Shown here: in pieces, positions 53,471-62,258 of the stretch | Numbering within the stretch: the stretch's first letter is position 1 | How the letters are laid out: the number at the start of each line of letters is the position of its first letter | Source of the DNA: Pseudomonadota bacterium | GTDB lineage: Bacteria; Pseudomonadota; Alphaproteobacteria; Sphingomonadales; Sphingomonadaceae | DNA: 64,000 nucleotides | NCBI GenBank assembly: GCA_023445495.1 | Contig: JAEXLC010000180.1 | Location: forward strand, 1-64,000 | Reading direction: 5' to 3' | Notes under the pieces: model-generated | The model's database searches: none | What the model was told of the DNA's origin: nothing | What the model saw: the letters and a program-made list of their open reading frames with translations, nothing else | Program-made: the position numbers and the translations under genes

Positions 53471-54379
53471 TCAGTGGGCCTTCACCTTCGGGGCGCACAG
53501 CGCCAGCGCGTGATCGATCATGAAGCTCAGGCGATCGCGGGCAAGCGCGAGCTCGGCCGGGTCCAGTCCCCGGTCGAGCGTCTCGAAGTTGAGATAGCTG
53601 AGCCCGTGGAGCACGGCATAGTTGGAGAGCGATCCGTCGCTGGTCACCACGCGCTCCTGCACCACGTTGAAGTCCGCGCCGACCATCGCGTCGCGGCAAA
53701 AGGCGTCGCTCGGCTGGTTGCGGGCGAGATAGGTGGCGAAGGCGACGGTATCGTCATCATCGAAGGGCCAGGCCTTCGACACCGAGGGGCTGGGGTTGAG
53801 TGTGTCGTCGCAATAGCGAATCGAGATGATCCCGCTGCCTTCCGGGTCGCCCTTGTTGCAGCGCGAACCCGCCGTCTCGAAGCCCTTGGCATTGGTGTGC
53901 AAGGCTATGATCGGCCAGGCGCCCTTCGTTAGATCGGCCAGGATGTTATGGGCATAGCCGGGCAGGGCGGTATCGAAGTTGCGGTTGGGGTCGATCGGCT
54001 TGCCGTAATCGACTGCCCGGTTGTAGCGGACGCCGTCATTGCCCGGGGAGATGCCCGAATCCACCGCGATCAGCACCCCGCCATATTTACGCAGCGCGGC
54101 TAGCCCGGCCTCGAACCCGGCATTCTCATTATCATGCGGCACGAAGAACAGCGGGCCCTTGGGATGCCTCACATTGGCGATCCGCCACAGCCGCCAGGGC
54201 GCTCGCTCTTCGCGGAACGTCAGCTCCGAGACGTGCAGGCCTTTCCACTCGGCCGGATCGCGGTGCCGGGCGAAGTCATCGTCCTGCACGGTGAGCGGAT
54301 CGACCGGCTTTACCGTCACGGCATCGGGCGCGGGGCTGGCGCTGAACAGCGCGGCGGCGGCGAAGGCGAAGAGGCGCAT
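53471..54379 (-). CDS. Secreted M14-like zinc peptidase/esterase candidate
   Basis: A 302-residue protein with a signal peptide (MRLFAFAAAALFSASPAPD). Residues around 78-84 read VPHDNENAGFEAG, and later DPNRNFD and ALHTNAKGF follow. The H..E...H spacing recalls zinc carboxypeptidase-like folds, but the family is not certain. The start overlaps the serine hydrolase stop (TGATG), so the two are coupled. Three cysteines. Function unknown beyond a hydrolase guess. Confidence 0.6.
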   Translation of the reverse strand: MRLFAFAAAALFSASPAPDAVTVKPVDPLTVQDDDFARHRDPAEWKGLHVSELTFREERAPWRLWRIANVRHPKGPLFFVPHDNENAGFEAGLAALRKYGGVLIAVDSGISPGNDGVRYNRAVDYGKPIDPNRNFDTALPGYAHNILADLTKGAWPIIALHTNAKGFETAGSRCNKGDPEGSGIISIRYCDDTLNPSPSVSKAWPFDDDDTVAFATYLARNQPSDAFCRDAMVGADFNVVQERVVTSDGSLSNYAVLHGLSYLNFETLDRGLDPAELALARDRLSFMIDHALALCAPKVKAH

Positions 54380-55785
54380 CAGTCCCTCGGCTGGATCAGG
54401 AACTGCTCGAACAGTCCGGTCGCGCCCGGCTCGGCATAGGTGATCGCGATCAGCTTTTGCCCCTTGGCGAAGTTGATGCTGTAGTTGCGATTGACGAACC
54501 CGCCGCGCAGCCGTGGCTTGCCGAGCGCGGTGAAGCTCACCGGATCGCCGAGCGGGGCGAGGCTCTGGTGATAATCCTCGGTCGCCTGGGGCGTGAAATA
54601 ATAGGCGGCGTTCTCGGTCAGCCGGCCGCGATCGAGCGTGCCGTTGCGGAGCTGGTCGAACACCTTGCGCGCGAGCTGGTCGCGCTGCTGGTCGAGGCTG
54701 AGCGCGACCGGCGGGGGCGAGCCCTCGGGGACCAGCAGGTCGGTAATCCCGCCGGTGATCGCATCCTGCGCGCCGCCGAAATCGGCATTGACCAGCGCGA
54801 CCACCGCGAAGCGTTTGGCCGGGATCACATAATTGTCCGAGAGGAAGCCGACGGCCTCGCCGCCATGCTCGACGCTGCGATCCATGCCGCGGCTGCCGAC
54901 CGAGACGCCGAGCCCGTACGGCACATAGTTGCCATCGTTGAGCCGGACCGGGGTTTCCTGCGCGTCCCAGTCCTCGGTGCTCAGGATCTTGCGGTCGATG
55001 CGGGCGATGTCCCATTTGGCGAGATCGCTCGCCGACATGGCAAGCTCGCCCGCTGCCCAGAGCCAGCCCGGCGCGGCGGGCTTGGCAGCGCGGACGGGAC
55101 CGAGCGCGAAGCGGTGATTGCCCTGGGGGAAGCCCTTGCCCACCGCGATGTCCTGGTCGATCGCATCGATGCCGAGCGGCTTGAAGATCTTCGCCTTGAG
55201 ATAGTCGAGCAGCTTCATGCCCGAAGCCTTCTCGATAATCATACCGGCGACCACATAGCCGGTGTTCGAATATTGCCAGGCCGCGCCGGGCCGGAAGTCG
55301 AGCGGCTTCTTCGCCCAGCGATCGAGGATCTGTTGCGGCGTCACCGGCTTCGACATCGCCGCGAAGTCATAGTCCTGCGGCCAATAGTCCTGGATGCCGG
55401 CAGTGTGGCTCAGCAGCTGGCGAATGGTGATCTGATCGGCATCGGTGATGTCCGGCACCCATTTCGACACCTTGTCGTCGAGGCTGAGCTTGCCTTCGTC
55501 CTCGAGCAGCAGGATCGCCGCGGCAGTGAACTGCTTGGAGATCGAGGCGATCTGGTATTTCGCCGCCGGGCTGGTCGCCTTCATCCCCGGGCCCTGGTCA
55601 CCATAGGCCTTGGCGAAGACGATCTTGCCGTCGCGCACGATCGCGACCGAGGCGGAGGGGACGCCGGAGGATTTGAGCGCATCGGCGACGATTGTGTCGA
55701 CCTTGGCGGTCTCGTCGGCGCTGAGCTGCTGCGCGGCGGCCGGCGTAGCGATCAGAAGGGCGGCGGCGAGGGCGGAACGGAACAT
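54379..55785 (-). CDS. Secreted serine hydrolase of the beta-lactamase/DD-peptidase family
   Basis: A 468-residue protein with signal peptide (MFRSALAAALLIATPAAAQ). Catalytic SxxK is S81-I-S-K84, YxN is YSNTGY near residue 175, and HGGEAVG occupies the KTG position, typical of class C-like (CubicO) serine hydrolases. A C-terminal domain of about 100 residues follows. The substrate could be a peptide, ester or wall fragment. I use the ATG at 55785 and reject a longer start at 55926. It is first in a coupled pair with the M14-like gene. Confidence 0.87.
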   Translation of the reverse strand: MFRSALAAALLIATPAAAQQLSADETAKVDTIVADALKSSGVPSASVAIVRDGKIVFAKAYGDQGPGMKATSPAAKYQIASISKQFTAAAILLLEDEGKLSLDDKVSKWVPDITDADQITIRQLLSHTAGIQDYWPQDYDFAAMSKPVTPQQILDRWAKKPLDFRPGAAWQYSNTGYVVAGMIIEKASGMKLLDYLKAKIFKPLGIDAIDQDIAVGKGFPQGNHRFALGPVRAAKPAAPGWLWAAGELAMSASDLAKWDIARIDRKILSTEDWDAQETPVRLNDGNYVPYGLGVSVGSRGMDRSVEHGGEAVGFLSDNYVIPAKRFAVVALVNADFGGAQDAITGGITDLLVPEGSPPPVALSLDQQRDQLARKVFDQLRNGTLDRGRLTENAAYYFTPQATEDYHQSLAPLGDPVSFTALGKPRLRGGFVNRNYSINFAKGQKLIAITYAEPGATGLFEQFLIQPRD

Positions 55786-55897
55786 CGGGCCTCCGGAATG
55801 GGATCGCGCGAGCTTAGGGCTGCATCCGGCCTTCGTCACCAGTGCAGTCATTTCCGTTTCGCGTCTGGCGCTTGCCCGCAAGGCATGGTGCCCGACG

Positions 55898-58279
55898 CTA
55901 GGTGATCCAGCTGCTGATCGGGTCAAACACCCACTGGCCCTTCACCAACCGCAGGCGATAGGTTCCGCCGGTCCAGCCGGCGGACCAGACGACATAGCCG
56001 CGATCGCGCGCACGGTTGTAGAGGATGCGCGGCAGCGAGACCGTGCGGAAATCGGGCGTGCGGCGCTGAAGCGCCTCGATGTCCTTCTTCCCATAGACGA
56101 TCATCAGGCGGTCGAGATGCAGGCAGGCGAAGTCCGCCGGATTGCCCTCTACCAGGATCGGCCGCTCAAGGCTGATCGAGGCTGGCCGGCCGAGCGCGCC
56201 CATCAGATTGTCCGGCGGATTGTCGATCGGGGTGACGCGCGCTTCGCTCGGCATCTCGAAGATCGTGCGCAGCAACGCCTGGACCGCAAGCTGCTCCGGT
56301 GTGGGCTGCGCGCGGCAAACGCCTGGCGCCTCGCTGCCGACGACAAAGGGCGTGCCACCCTCGCGCGGCGCGGCGTCGATCAGGAGGTGCTGCGCAACAA
56401 CGTCGGCGATGCCATCGCCATTGGTGTCGCGGCGCAGATCGGCGAGCGGGAGCCTGACGTAGAGGTCCTTCTCGCTTTTGCGGGTGCGCGTGCCGATCGG
56501 TGGATAGGTGATCGACGCGGTATCGAGCAAAGACACCTCGACCTCGAGGTTGAGTGTGTCTCCGTCGCGCAGCGGCATGCGCGAGCTTCCCGGCACGACA
56601 TAGGGAAAGGCCTGGGCAAGGCCGGTGTAGAGCGGTGCCTGCCAGTGCTTGCCGCCATCGTCCGAAAGATGGACCCAATAGCCGCCGCCGGTCACCTCGC
56701 CGGTGGGATCGAGATTCTGCGAGATGCTGATGGCGGTGACTTGCTGGCCGCTGCGGTCGAGGCGGACCGGCATGTAACCCTCGGGGAGTTGTGCGATCCC
56801 CTTGGGCCAGCTTGCCGCCTCGGGGCGGGGCCCCCGGTAGGTGGCGGGAAGCGGCTGGGCGATGAAGGGAGGCTCGGGATCGATCGAGGCGCGGTTGGTC
56901 CGCACTGCCGGTTTCGTCGATCCTCCGAAGGCCGTGAGCGCGGCGCGCAGATCGGTGCGCATCCCGGCCAGACCGGGCAGCGCGAGGCGATCGATCGCCG
57001 CCAGCGCTCGCGCCCCTGTCTCCGGCTGGAAGGCGTGGCGATCCTCAACCGCCGCCATCCGCTGGTTCCGCCGCGCATCGTCGCAGATCTCGGAATATTG
57101 CGGATCGGCGAAGAGCCGGCATTCGACTTCGGCCAGCGCTACGGGCAGCTGACGAAAGCCGCCGCTGCCAAAGGCATATTCGGCGGCGAGATAGGGATCG
57201 TCTCCCCGGCGGTTGAGATAGAAGTCGAGGATCAGCAGCGCGGCGTTGCCATCGTGCTGGGCGCATCGTTCTTCGGGGGACGGGGTTTCGCGGCATTTCA
57301 GGTTACGGCGCGCCGCCTCCAGTGCGGAGGAAGCGATCAGGCTGCGTGCCTCCGCGTCACGGCCGGCCGCGGCATAGCCGGCGGCCAGGGCAATACGCAG
57401 CGCGTCGTCGGGCCTGTCGCCGTCCAGCGAGACTTCGAGGCCATCGACCTGGATCGTCACGGCGGGGCGATCGGGCCGCAGGGCGGCTGCGCGTATTTCG
57501 GACGGGAGGGAGTCGAGCAGCGCGATGCCGCGATCGGAGAGGCCGGCGTTGAACAGTCCCAGCGCATAGTCTCGGGCGAACAGGGCGTGGGCGGTGCTGC
57601 GATCCTTCTCGGCGACATGCGCCAGCCCGGCCGGGCTCGCCAGCCAGGCGAGGAGCGGCAGCTGATCGCCCGGCGCGGTGACGCCGCCATAATTTGCCTG
57701 GCGGACAAGGAACGGAACGCCGCGATCTGGCGCCGCCGCCATCGCACGGGCGAAATTCTCGGTACAGGTCGCGCTGTTGGCAATCCGCCAGGCGTCGCCG
57801 GCAATGTCCGTGCTGCCCTGGATCAACGCGTCGAAATTCGCGGCGGGGCAGTCTCCCAGCGCGCCGTCCGCGAGCATGTCCAGGCCCTCCGCCACGATCT
57901 GCACGACCAGCGGGTCGCGACCGGAGGCGGGCACTTGCGCGAGGAAGCGGCTGCGCACCGCCGCGATGCGGGAGGGATCCGGACGCGGCTCATATCGATG
58001 GACCTTCGCGTCGATCCAGAGCGACACCAGCGCGCGCATCACCTCGGGCTTGATGCCATAGGTTGCGGCGAGCCCGGCAGCGGCGCGATCGATGTTTCCG
58101 GCCTGCAACGCCTTTTTGAGATCGGCTTCCCAGGCGGCGATGCGGCCGAGGGGATAGGTCCGCTCCCCAAGCCGGTCTTGGGCATATTCGCGAATCTGCG
58201 CGGCGGTGGGATCGGGGGGCGGGGCGCTTGCGACGAGCAGCGATCCGGCGAGCAAGCCGATGGTCCATTTACTCCGCAT
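55898..58279 (-). CDS. Large secreted protein of unknown function
   Basis: A 793-residue protein with a signal peptide (MRSKWTIGLLAGSLLVASAPPP). The N-terminal half is helical with many acidic and Ala-rich turns. Residues 560-640 contain a DTNGDGIADVV calcium-binding loop inside a beta-rich section. Eight or so cysteines are spread along it. No family recognised. Transcribed leftward; the serine hydrolase gene starts 112 bp further on, so the three exoprotein genes may form one operon. Its ribosome site is partly inside the hairpin at 58287. Confidence 0.7.
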   Translation of the reverse strand: MRSKWTIGLLAGSLLVASAPPPDPTAAQIREYAQDRLGERTYPLGRIAAWEADLKKALQAGNIDRAAAGLAATYGIKPEVMRALVSLWIDAKVHRYEPRPDPSRIAAVRSRFLAQVPASGRDPLVVQIVAEGLDMLADGALGDCPAANFDALIQGSTDIAGDAWRIANSATCTENFARAMAAAPDRGVPFLVRQANYGGVTAPGDQLPLLAWLASPAGLAHVAEKDRSTAHALFARDYALGLFNAGLSDRGIALLDSLPSEIRAAALRPDRPAVTIQVDGLEVSLDGDRPDDALRIALAAGYAAAGRDAEARSLIASSALEAARRNLKCRETPSPEERCAQHDGNAALLILDFYLNRRGDDPYLAAEYAFGSGGFRQLPVALAEVECRLFADPQYSEICDDARRNQRMAAVEDRHAFQPETGARALAAIDRLALPGLAGMRTDLRAALTAFGGSTKPAVRTNRASIDPEPPFIAQPLPATYRGPRPEAASWPKGIAQLPEGYMPVRLDRSGQQVTAISISQNLDPTGEVTGGGYWVHLSDDGGKHWQAPLYTGLAQAFPYVVPGSSRMPLRDGDTLNLEVEVSLLDTASITYPPIGTRTRKSEKDLYVRLPLADLRRDTNGDGIADVVAQHLLIDAAPREGGTPFVVGSEAPGVCRAQPTPEQLAVQALLRTIFEMPSEARVTPIDNPPDNLMGALGRPASISLERPILVEGNPADFACLHLDRLMIVYGKKDIEALQRRTPDFRTVSLPRILYNRARDRGYVVWSAGWTGGTYRLRLVKGQWVFDPISSWIT

Positions 58280-58286
58280 GATTCCC

Positions 58287-58329
58287 CTCCCGAACCAACT
58301 TGATACAATGTATCATGCAGGTTCGGGAG
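58287..58329. promoter_or_regulatory. Nested hairpin covering the ribosome site of the 793-residue gene
   Basis: Perfect 10-bp outer arms CTCCCGAACC and GGTTCGGGAG enclose a second perfect palindrome, TGATACAATGTATCA (58301-58315). The outer right arm on the minus strand ends GGGAG just before GGGAATC-ATG, so base pairing could hide the Shine-Dalgarno site, and the inner palindrome could bind a repressor. It lies between rimO's stop and this gene. Confidence 0.55.
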
Positions 58330-58335
58330 CGGCGG

Positions 58336-59670
58336 TCAAGCGTCGAGCGGTACCCCGTAGAGGTCATGCTCGTCGGCGTCCTCGATCTCGACCATGACGA
58401 TGTCGCCCTGCTCGAGATGGCCGGCGTCGCGCAGGAACACCTCGCCGTCGATCTCCGGCGCATCGGCCTGGCTGCGGCCCGTGGCGCCGCCTTCCTCGCC
58501 GACCTCGTCGATGATCACCTCGAGCGTGCGGCCGATCTTGGCCTGGAGCTTGGCCGCGCTGATCGCCGCGGTCTTCTCCATGATCCGTGCGTAGCGCTCT
58601 TCCTTGACCTCTTCCGGCACGGCGCCGGGCAGATCATTGGCAGCTGCGCCTTCGACCGGCTCGAAGCGGAACGCGCCGACGCGGTCGAGCTGGGCTTCGT
58701 CGAGCCAGTCGAGCAGATACTGGAAGTCTTCCTCGGTCTCGCCCGGGAAGCCGACCACGAAAGTCGAGCGGATGGTGAGGTCCGGCGCGATCTCGCGCCA
58801 CTTCTTCAGACGCTCGAGCACCTTCGCTTCGTTGGCCGGGCGCTTCATCGAACGCAGCACCGATGGTGAGGCATGCTGGAACGGGATGTCGAGATAGGGG
58901 AGGATCAGCCCCTCGGCCATCAGCGGGATGACCTGGTCGACATGCGGATAGGGATAGACATAGTGGAGCCGCACCCAGGGCGCGATCTTGCCGAGCTCAC
59001 GCGCCAGGTCGGTCATGTGCGGCACGACCTCGCCGCCCTTCCACGGGCGCGGCTGCTTGCGGATATCGACGCCGTACGCCGAGGTGTCCTGGCTGATGAC
59101 CAGCAGTTCCTTGGTCCCCGCCTCGACCAGCTTCTCCGCCTCGCGCAGGATCGCGTCGGGCCGGCGGCTGACCAGGTCGCCGCGCAGCGCCGGGATGATG
59201 CAGAAAGAGCAGCGGTGGTTGCAGCCCTCCGAGATCTTCAGATAGCTGTAGTGGCGCGGGGTTAGCTTCAACCCGGCATCGGGCACCAGGTTGACGAAGG
59301 GCGAGGGCGGCATCGGCGCCGCCTCATGCACCGCGCCGACCACTTCCTCATATTGATGCGCGCCGGTGACCGCGAGCACGTTCGGGAAGCGGGCGCGGAT
59401 GACTTCGGCTTCCTTGCCCATGCAGCCGGTGACGATGACGCGGCCATTCTCCGCGATCGCCTCGCCGATCGCCTCGAGCGATTCTTCCTTCGCCGAGTCG
59501 AGGAATCCGCAGGTGTTGACCAGCACGACGTCGGCCCCGGCATAGTCGGGGGACATCGCATAACCGTCGCTGCGCAGCTTGGTGAGGATCCGCTCGCTGT
59601 CGACCAGGTTCTTGGGACAGCCGAGCGACACCATGCCCACGCGGGGCGCCTCGGGAAGTTTAGTTGCCAT
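58336..59670 (-). CDS. rimO: Ribosomal protein S12 methylthiotransferase
   Basis: A 444-residue radical-SAM enzyme adding a methylthio group to Asp88 of ribosomal protein S12. Landmarks are the N-terminal [14 protein letters not shown], the radical-SAM cluster [15 protein letters not shown], the DTSAYG motif and a C-terminal TRAM domain ([17 protein letters not shown]). Length fits. Start ATG at 59670. It is transcribed leftward towards the nested hairpin and the 793-residue gene. Confidence 0.95.
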   Translation of the reverse strand: MATKLPEAPRVGMVSLGCPKNLVDSERILTKLRSDGYAMSPDYAGADVVLVNTCGFLDSAKEESLEAIGEAIAENGRVIVTGCMGKEAEVIRARFPNVLAVTGAHQYEEVVGAVHEAAPMPPSPFVNLVPDAGLKLTPRHYSYLKISEGCNHRCSFCIIPALRGDLVSRRPDAILREAEKLVEAGTKELLVISQDTSAYGVDIRKQPRPWKGGEVVPHMTDLARELGKIAPWVRLHYVYPYPHVDQVIPLMAEGLILPYLDIPFQHASPSVLRSMKRPANEAKVLERLKKWREIAPDLTIRSTFVVGFPGETEEDFQYLLDWLDEAQLDRVGAFRFEPVEGAAANDLPGAVPEEVKEERYARIMEKTAAISAAKLQAKIGRTLEVIIDEVGEEGGATGRSQADAPEIDGEVFLRDAGHLEQGDIVMVEIEDADEHDLYGVPLDA

Positions 59671-59830
59671 GATTGGCGGGCGACATAGGCTTTTTCGGCG
59701 AAAAATCTAGGCCGGGGCTTTTCCGGGGGCAAGTTTGACCGCCGACAAGGTGCGCGCAGCCGCTTGCGGGCATGGAAGATCGGGCGCCGCGCCCCATATC
59801 CGCGGCACCGGTATTTGCGAGGAGGTTTCG

Positions 59831-60343
59831 ATGGCTGCAGAGCTTGCGGAAGGCACGACACTCACCACGCGCTCGGGCGTGACGCTCGACGTTCGCCCTG
59901 CCACCCCGGCGGACGAAACCGCGTTGCGCGACCTGTTCGAGACGGTTTCGAGCGATGACCGCCGCTTCCGTTTCCTCACCGCCTGCGACCAGCTGTCCAA
60001 CGCCCAGATCGCGGCGATGACCCAGGTCGATCACTGGCAGACCGACAGCTTCCTGGCCTTCGTCGATGGCGAGCTGGTGGCGAGCGCGGTGCTGGCCTGC
60101 GACAAGCCGATGACCAGCGCCGAGGTGGCGATCTCGATCCGCTCGGACCGCAAGGCGCAGGGCATCGGCTGGTCGCTGCTCGATTACCTCACCGACGAGG
60201 CCGAGCGGCGCGGGGTGAAGACCGTGATGTCGATCGAGAGCCGCGAGAACCACACCGCGATTTCGCTGGAGCGCGAGATGGGCTTCGAGGCGCGGCCAGT
60301 GGAAGGCGATTCGACGCTAGTGCTACTGGAGCGGCGGTTCTAG
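59831..60343 (+). CDS. GNAT-family N-acetyltransferase
   Basis: A 170-residue acetyltransferase. The acetyl-CoA loop appears as SDRKAQGIGWSLLDYL near residues 107-122 (R-x-x-Q/G-G-x-G/A). The target may be a small molecule or protein N-terminus. Start ATG at 59831 follows a GAGGAGG site. An upstream in-frame start at 59735 is less likely. Divergent from rimO. Confidence 0.87.
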   Translation: MAAELAEGTTLTTRSGVTLDVRPATPADETALRDLFETVSSDDRRFRFLTACDQLSNAQIAAMTQVDHWQTDSFLAFVDGELVASAVLACDKPMTSAEVAISIRSDRKAQGIGWSLLDYLTDEAERRGVKTVMSIESRENHTAISLEREMGFEARPVEGDSTLVLLERRF

Positions 60344-60402
60344 CCAGCGGGGCCGACAAGGCGTAGCTTCACACCCCTGCAACTAAACAGGGGAGAGGCG
60401 AG

Positions 60403-60807
60403 ATGCAGATTCACTGGCTGGCGATCCTCGCCGCGGCGGTGGCGGGCTTTGTAGTGGGCGGGCTCTGGTATGGGCCGCTGTTCGGCAAGGCCTGGATGCA
60501 GGCACGCGGGCTGAGCGAGGAGGAGCTCAAGTCCGGCGCGAACATGGGCAGGATCTTCGGCGCGACCTTCGTGCTGAATCTGATCGCGGCCTTCGCGCTC
60601 GATCACCTCTACAACACCTATGACACGCATGTGGGGCTGCATCATTCGCTGGTGATCGCCGGGATCATCGGGGTGGGCTTCATCGCCACTTCGGTGGGGG
60701 TGAACTATCTGTTCTCGCGCCTGCCGCGCGCGCTGTTCCTGATCGACGCGGGATACTGGATCGTGATGTACTTGGTGATGGGCGCGATCTTCGGGGTGAT
60801 GGTCTGA
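60403..60807 (+). CDS. DUF1761 membrane protein
   Basis: A 134-residue protein with four hydrophobic helices and the DUF1761 pattern: VGGLWYGPLFGKAWMQ near residue 19, later FLIDAGYWIVMYLVMG. Function unknown in bacteria. A GGGAGAGG site precedes the ATG. Followed by an inverted repeat. Confidence 0.8.
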   Translation: MQIHWLAILAAAVAGFVVGGLWYGPLFGKAWMQARGLSEEELKSGANMGRIFGATFVLNLIAAFALDHLYNTYDTHVGLHHSLVIAGIIGVGFIATSVGVNYLFSRLPRALFLIDAGYWIVMYLVMGAIFGVMV

Positions 60808-60834
60808 AGCCTGCCCTGCGTTTGAGTTTCCTTC

Positions 60835-60945
60835 GTCACCCCGGCCTTGTGCCGGGGCGGGGTCCACGGTGCCAAACGCTTTGTCCCGAGAGCCTCTTGT
60901 CTAGGACGAGCCTCCCGGTGCACCCCGGCACAAGGCCGGGGTGAC
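60835..60945. repeat. Inverted repeat element with perfect 23-bp ends
   Basis: The two ends (60835-60857 and 60923-60945) are perfect 23-bp inverted copies, each also containing a CCCCGGC hairpin and bounded by GTCAC and GTGAC. The whole 111-bp unit separates the converging DUF1761 and DUF486 genes. Confidence 0.85.
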
Positions 60946-60964
60946 GGAAGAGTGGTTTCGCCCG

Positions 60965-61321
60965 TTACGCAGGTGCCTTGAAGATGAACCAGGCGCCGGC
61001 CGCGATCAGCGCGAAGCCGATCATGTGGTTCACCGTGATCTTCTGGCCCAGGTAGAGGATCGAGAAGCCGACAAAGACGGTAAGGGTGATGACTTCCTGC
61101 ATCGCCTTCAGCTGCGCCGCCGAATAGACCGCGCTCCCCCAGCGATTGGCCGGTACCGCCAGGCAATATTCGACCAGCGCGATGCTCCAGCTCGCCAGGA
61201 TGACGAGCAGCAGCGGCGCGCTCTTGAACTTGAGATGCCCGTACCAGGCGATCGTCATGAAGAGGTTGGAGCCGATCAGCAGCAGGATCGGCAGGAGGCG
61301 GGCGAAGAGCATTTCGGACAT
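60965..61321 (-). CDS. DUF486 (DMT-like) membrane protein
   Basis: A 118-residue protein with four hydrophobic helices matching DUF486: LLIGSNLFMTIAWYGHLK, a middle AVPANRWGS, and YLGQKITVNHMIGFALI. Possibly a small multidrug-type dimeric transporter; function unknown. Confidence 0.85.
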   Translation of the reverse strand: MSEMLFARLLPILLLIGSNLFMTIAWYGHLKFKSAPLLLVILASWSIALVEYCLAVPANRWGSAVYSAAQLKAMQEVITLTVFVGFSILYLGQKITVNHMIGFALIAAGAWFIFKAPA

Positions 61322-61463
61322 GGCGCGACCTTGGCCGGGATGGCGTCGGGGTCAAGATGGCGGCGACCGCATGTTGCGCCGGAACCGGAGCATCCGGCGT
61401 CGCCTTTGCGCTTGCCGGGTGCTAGTATCGACGTGCCCGATTGGCGAATGGGAGGCGCTGCCA

Positions 61464-62144
61464 TTGGCTTGCAAGCTATGTGCATGGTTGTGCGGCCGGC
61501 TCTGCAGGGACTCTCACAATGCATTGTGGAGCCGGGTGCGGGCCTGGGAGCGGGATGCATCCAACGACCATGCGCTCTGGATGGAAGCACCGGCGGAGGA
61601 TCGCGCGCGGGCTGACGCGGCGATTGACCTTTCCTCGCGTGATCGCGAAGCGGCCTTTCGCATATTTCTAGCTCTCGCCGAAGGCGGCATGCCCTGGGCG
61701 ATGGAAACCGTCGCCGATCACTATGCGAGGGCCGCCGATTTCGATCGGGCGCGGGATTATTATTGCCGGGCGATCGAGAGCGGATCGTGGTTTGCGACGA
61801 TCGGCTACGCCAAGTTGTTGTCCGAGCATGGCTATTTCGAGGACTGCGAGACGCTGTTGCGCGACGGGGTGGAGCAGGATTTCATCCCGGCCTTTTACTG
61901 GCTGGCGCGGTTTCGCCTGCAGCGATTGCCCGGCGGCAATACCCGCCGAGAGGTACGGCACCTGCTGGAGCATGCGGCTGAGGCCGGGCATGAGGGCGCC
62001 GAGCTCGCCCTGCTGCGGATGAAGGTGCGAGGGCAGCTGGGCCTCCGGGAAATAGCTGCCGGTTACCGCGAAGGTCGAAGGCTTGCGCGGCGACTGGTGG
62101 AGACGGAGGAGCTGCCGTCCGGGCAGAGTCCGGCTTTGGGTTAG
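61464..62144 (+). CDS. Sel1-like repeat protein
   Basis: A 226-residue helical-repeat protein without signal peptide. The core RIFLALAEGGMPWAMETVADHY and DYYCRAIESGSWFATIGYAKL follow the Sel1/TPR periodicity, consistent with a scaffold for a protein complex. The start is a TTG at 61464, with GGGAGG 8 bases upstream. It gives a cysteine-rich N-terminus (MACKLCAWLCGRLC). Other starts further upstream lack ribosome sites. No partner gene apparent. Confidence 0.65.
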   Translation: MACKLCAWLCGRLCRDSHNALWSRVRAWERDASNDHALWMEAPAEDRARADAAIDLSSRDREAAFRIFLALAEGGMPWAMETVADHYARAADFDRARDYYCRAIESGSWFATIGYAKLLSEHGYFEDCETLLRDGVEQDFIPAFYWLARFRLQRLPGGNTRREVRHLLEHAAEAGHEGAELALLRMKVRGQLGLREIAAGYREGRRLARRLVETEELPSGQSPALG

Positions 62145-62168
62145 GTGGATCGGCGCCTTCTTCCGCTA

Positions 62169-62185
62169 CCTCCCTGAAAGGGAGG
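62169..62185. repeat. Family C palindrome, short form
   Basis: CCTCCCT-GAA-AGGGAGG, perfect 7-bp stem, between the Sel1-like and AAC(3) genes. Confidence 0.6.
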
Positions 62186-62258
62186 GGAATTGGGAAGATC
62201 GATCCGCTGCGGCACCCGGCCATGGCGCGGTGCGGGGCGACGTGGCATGCATCGCGGC

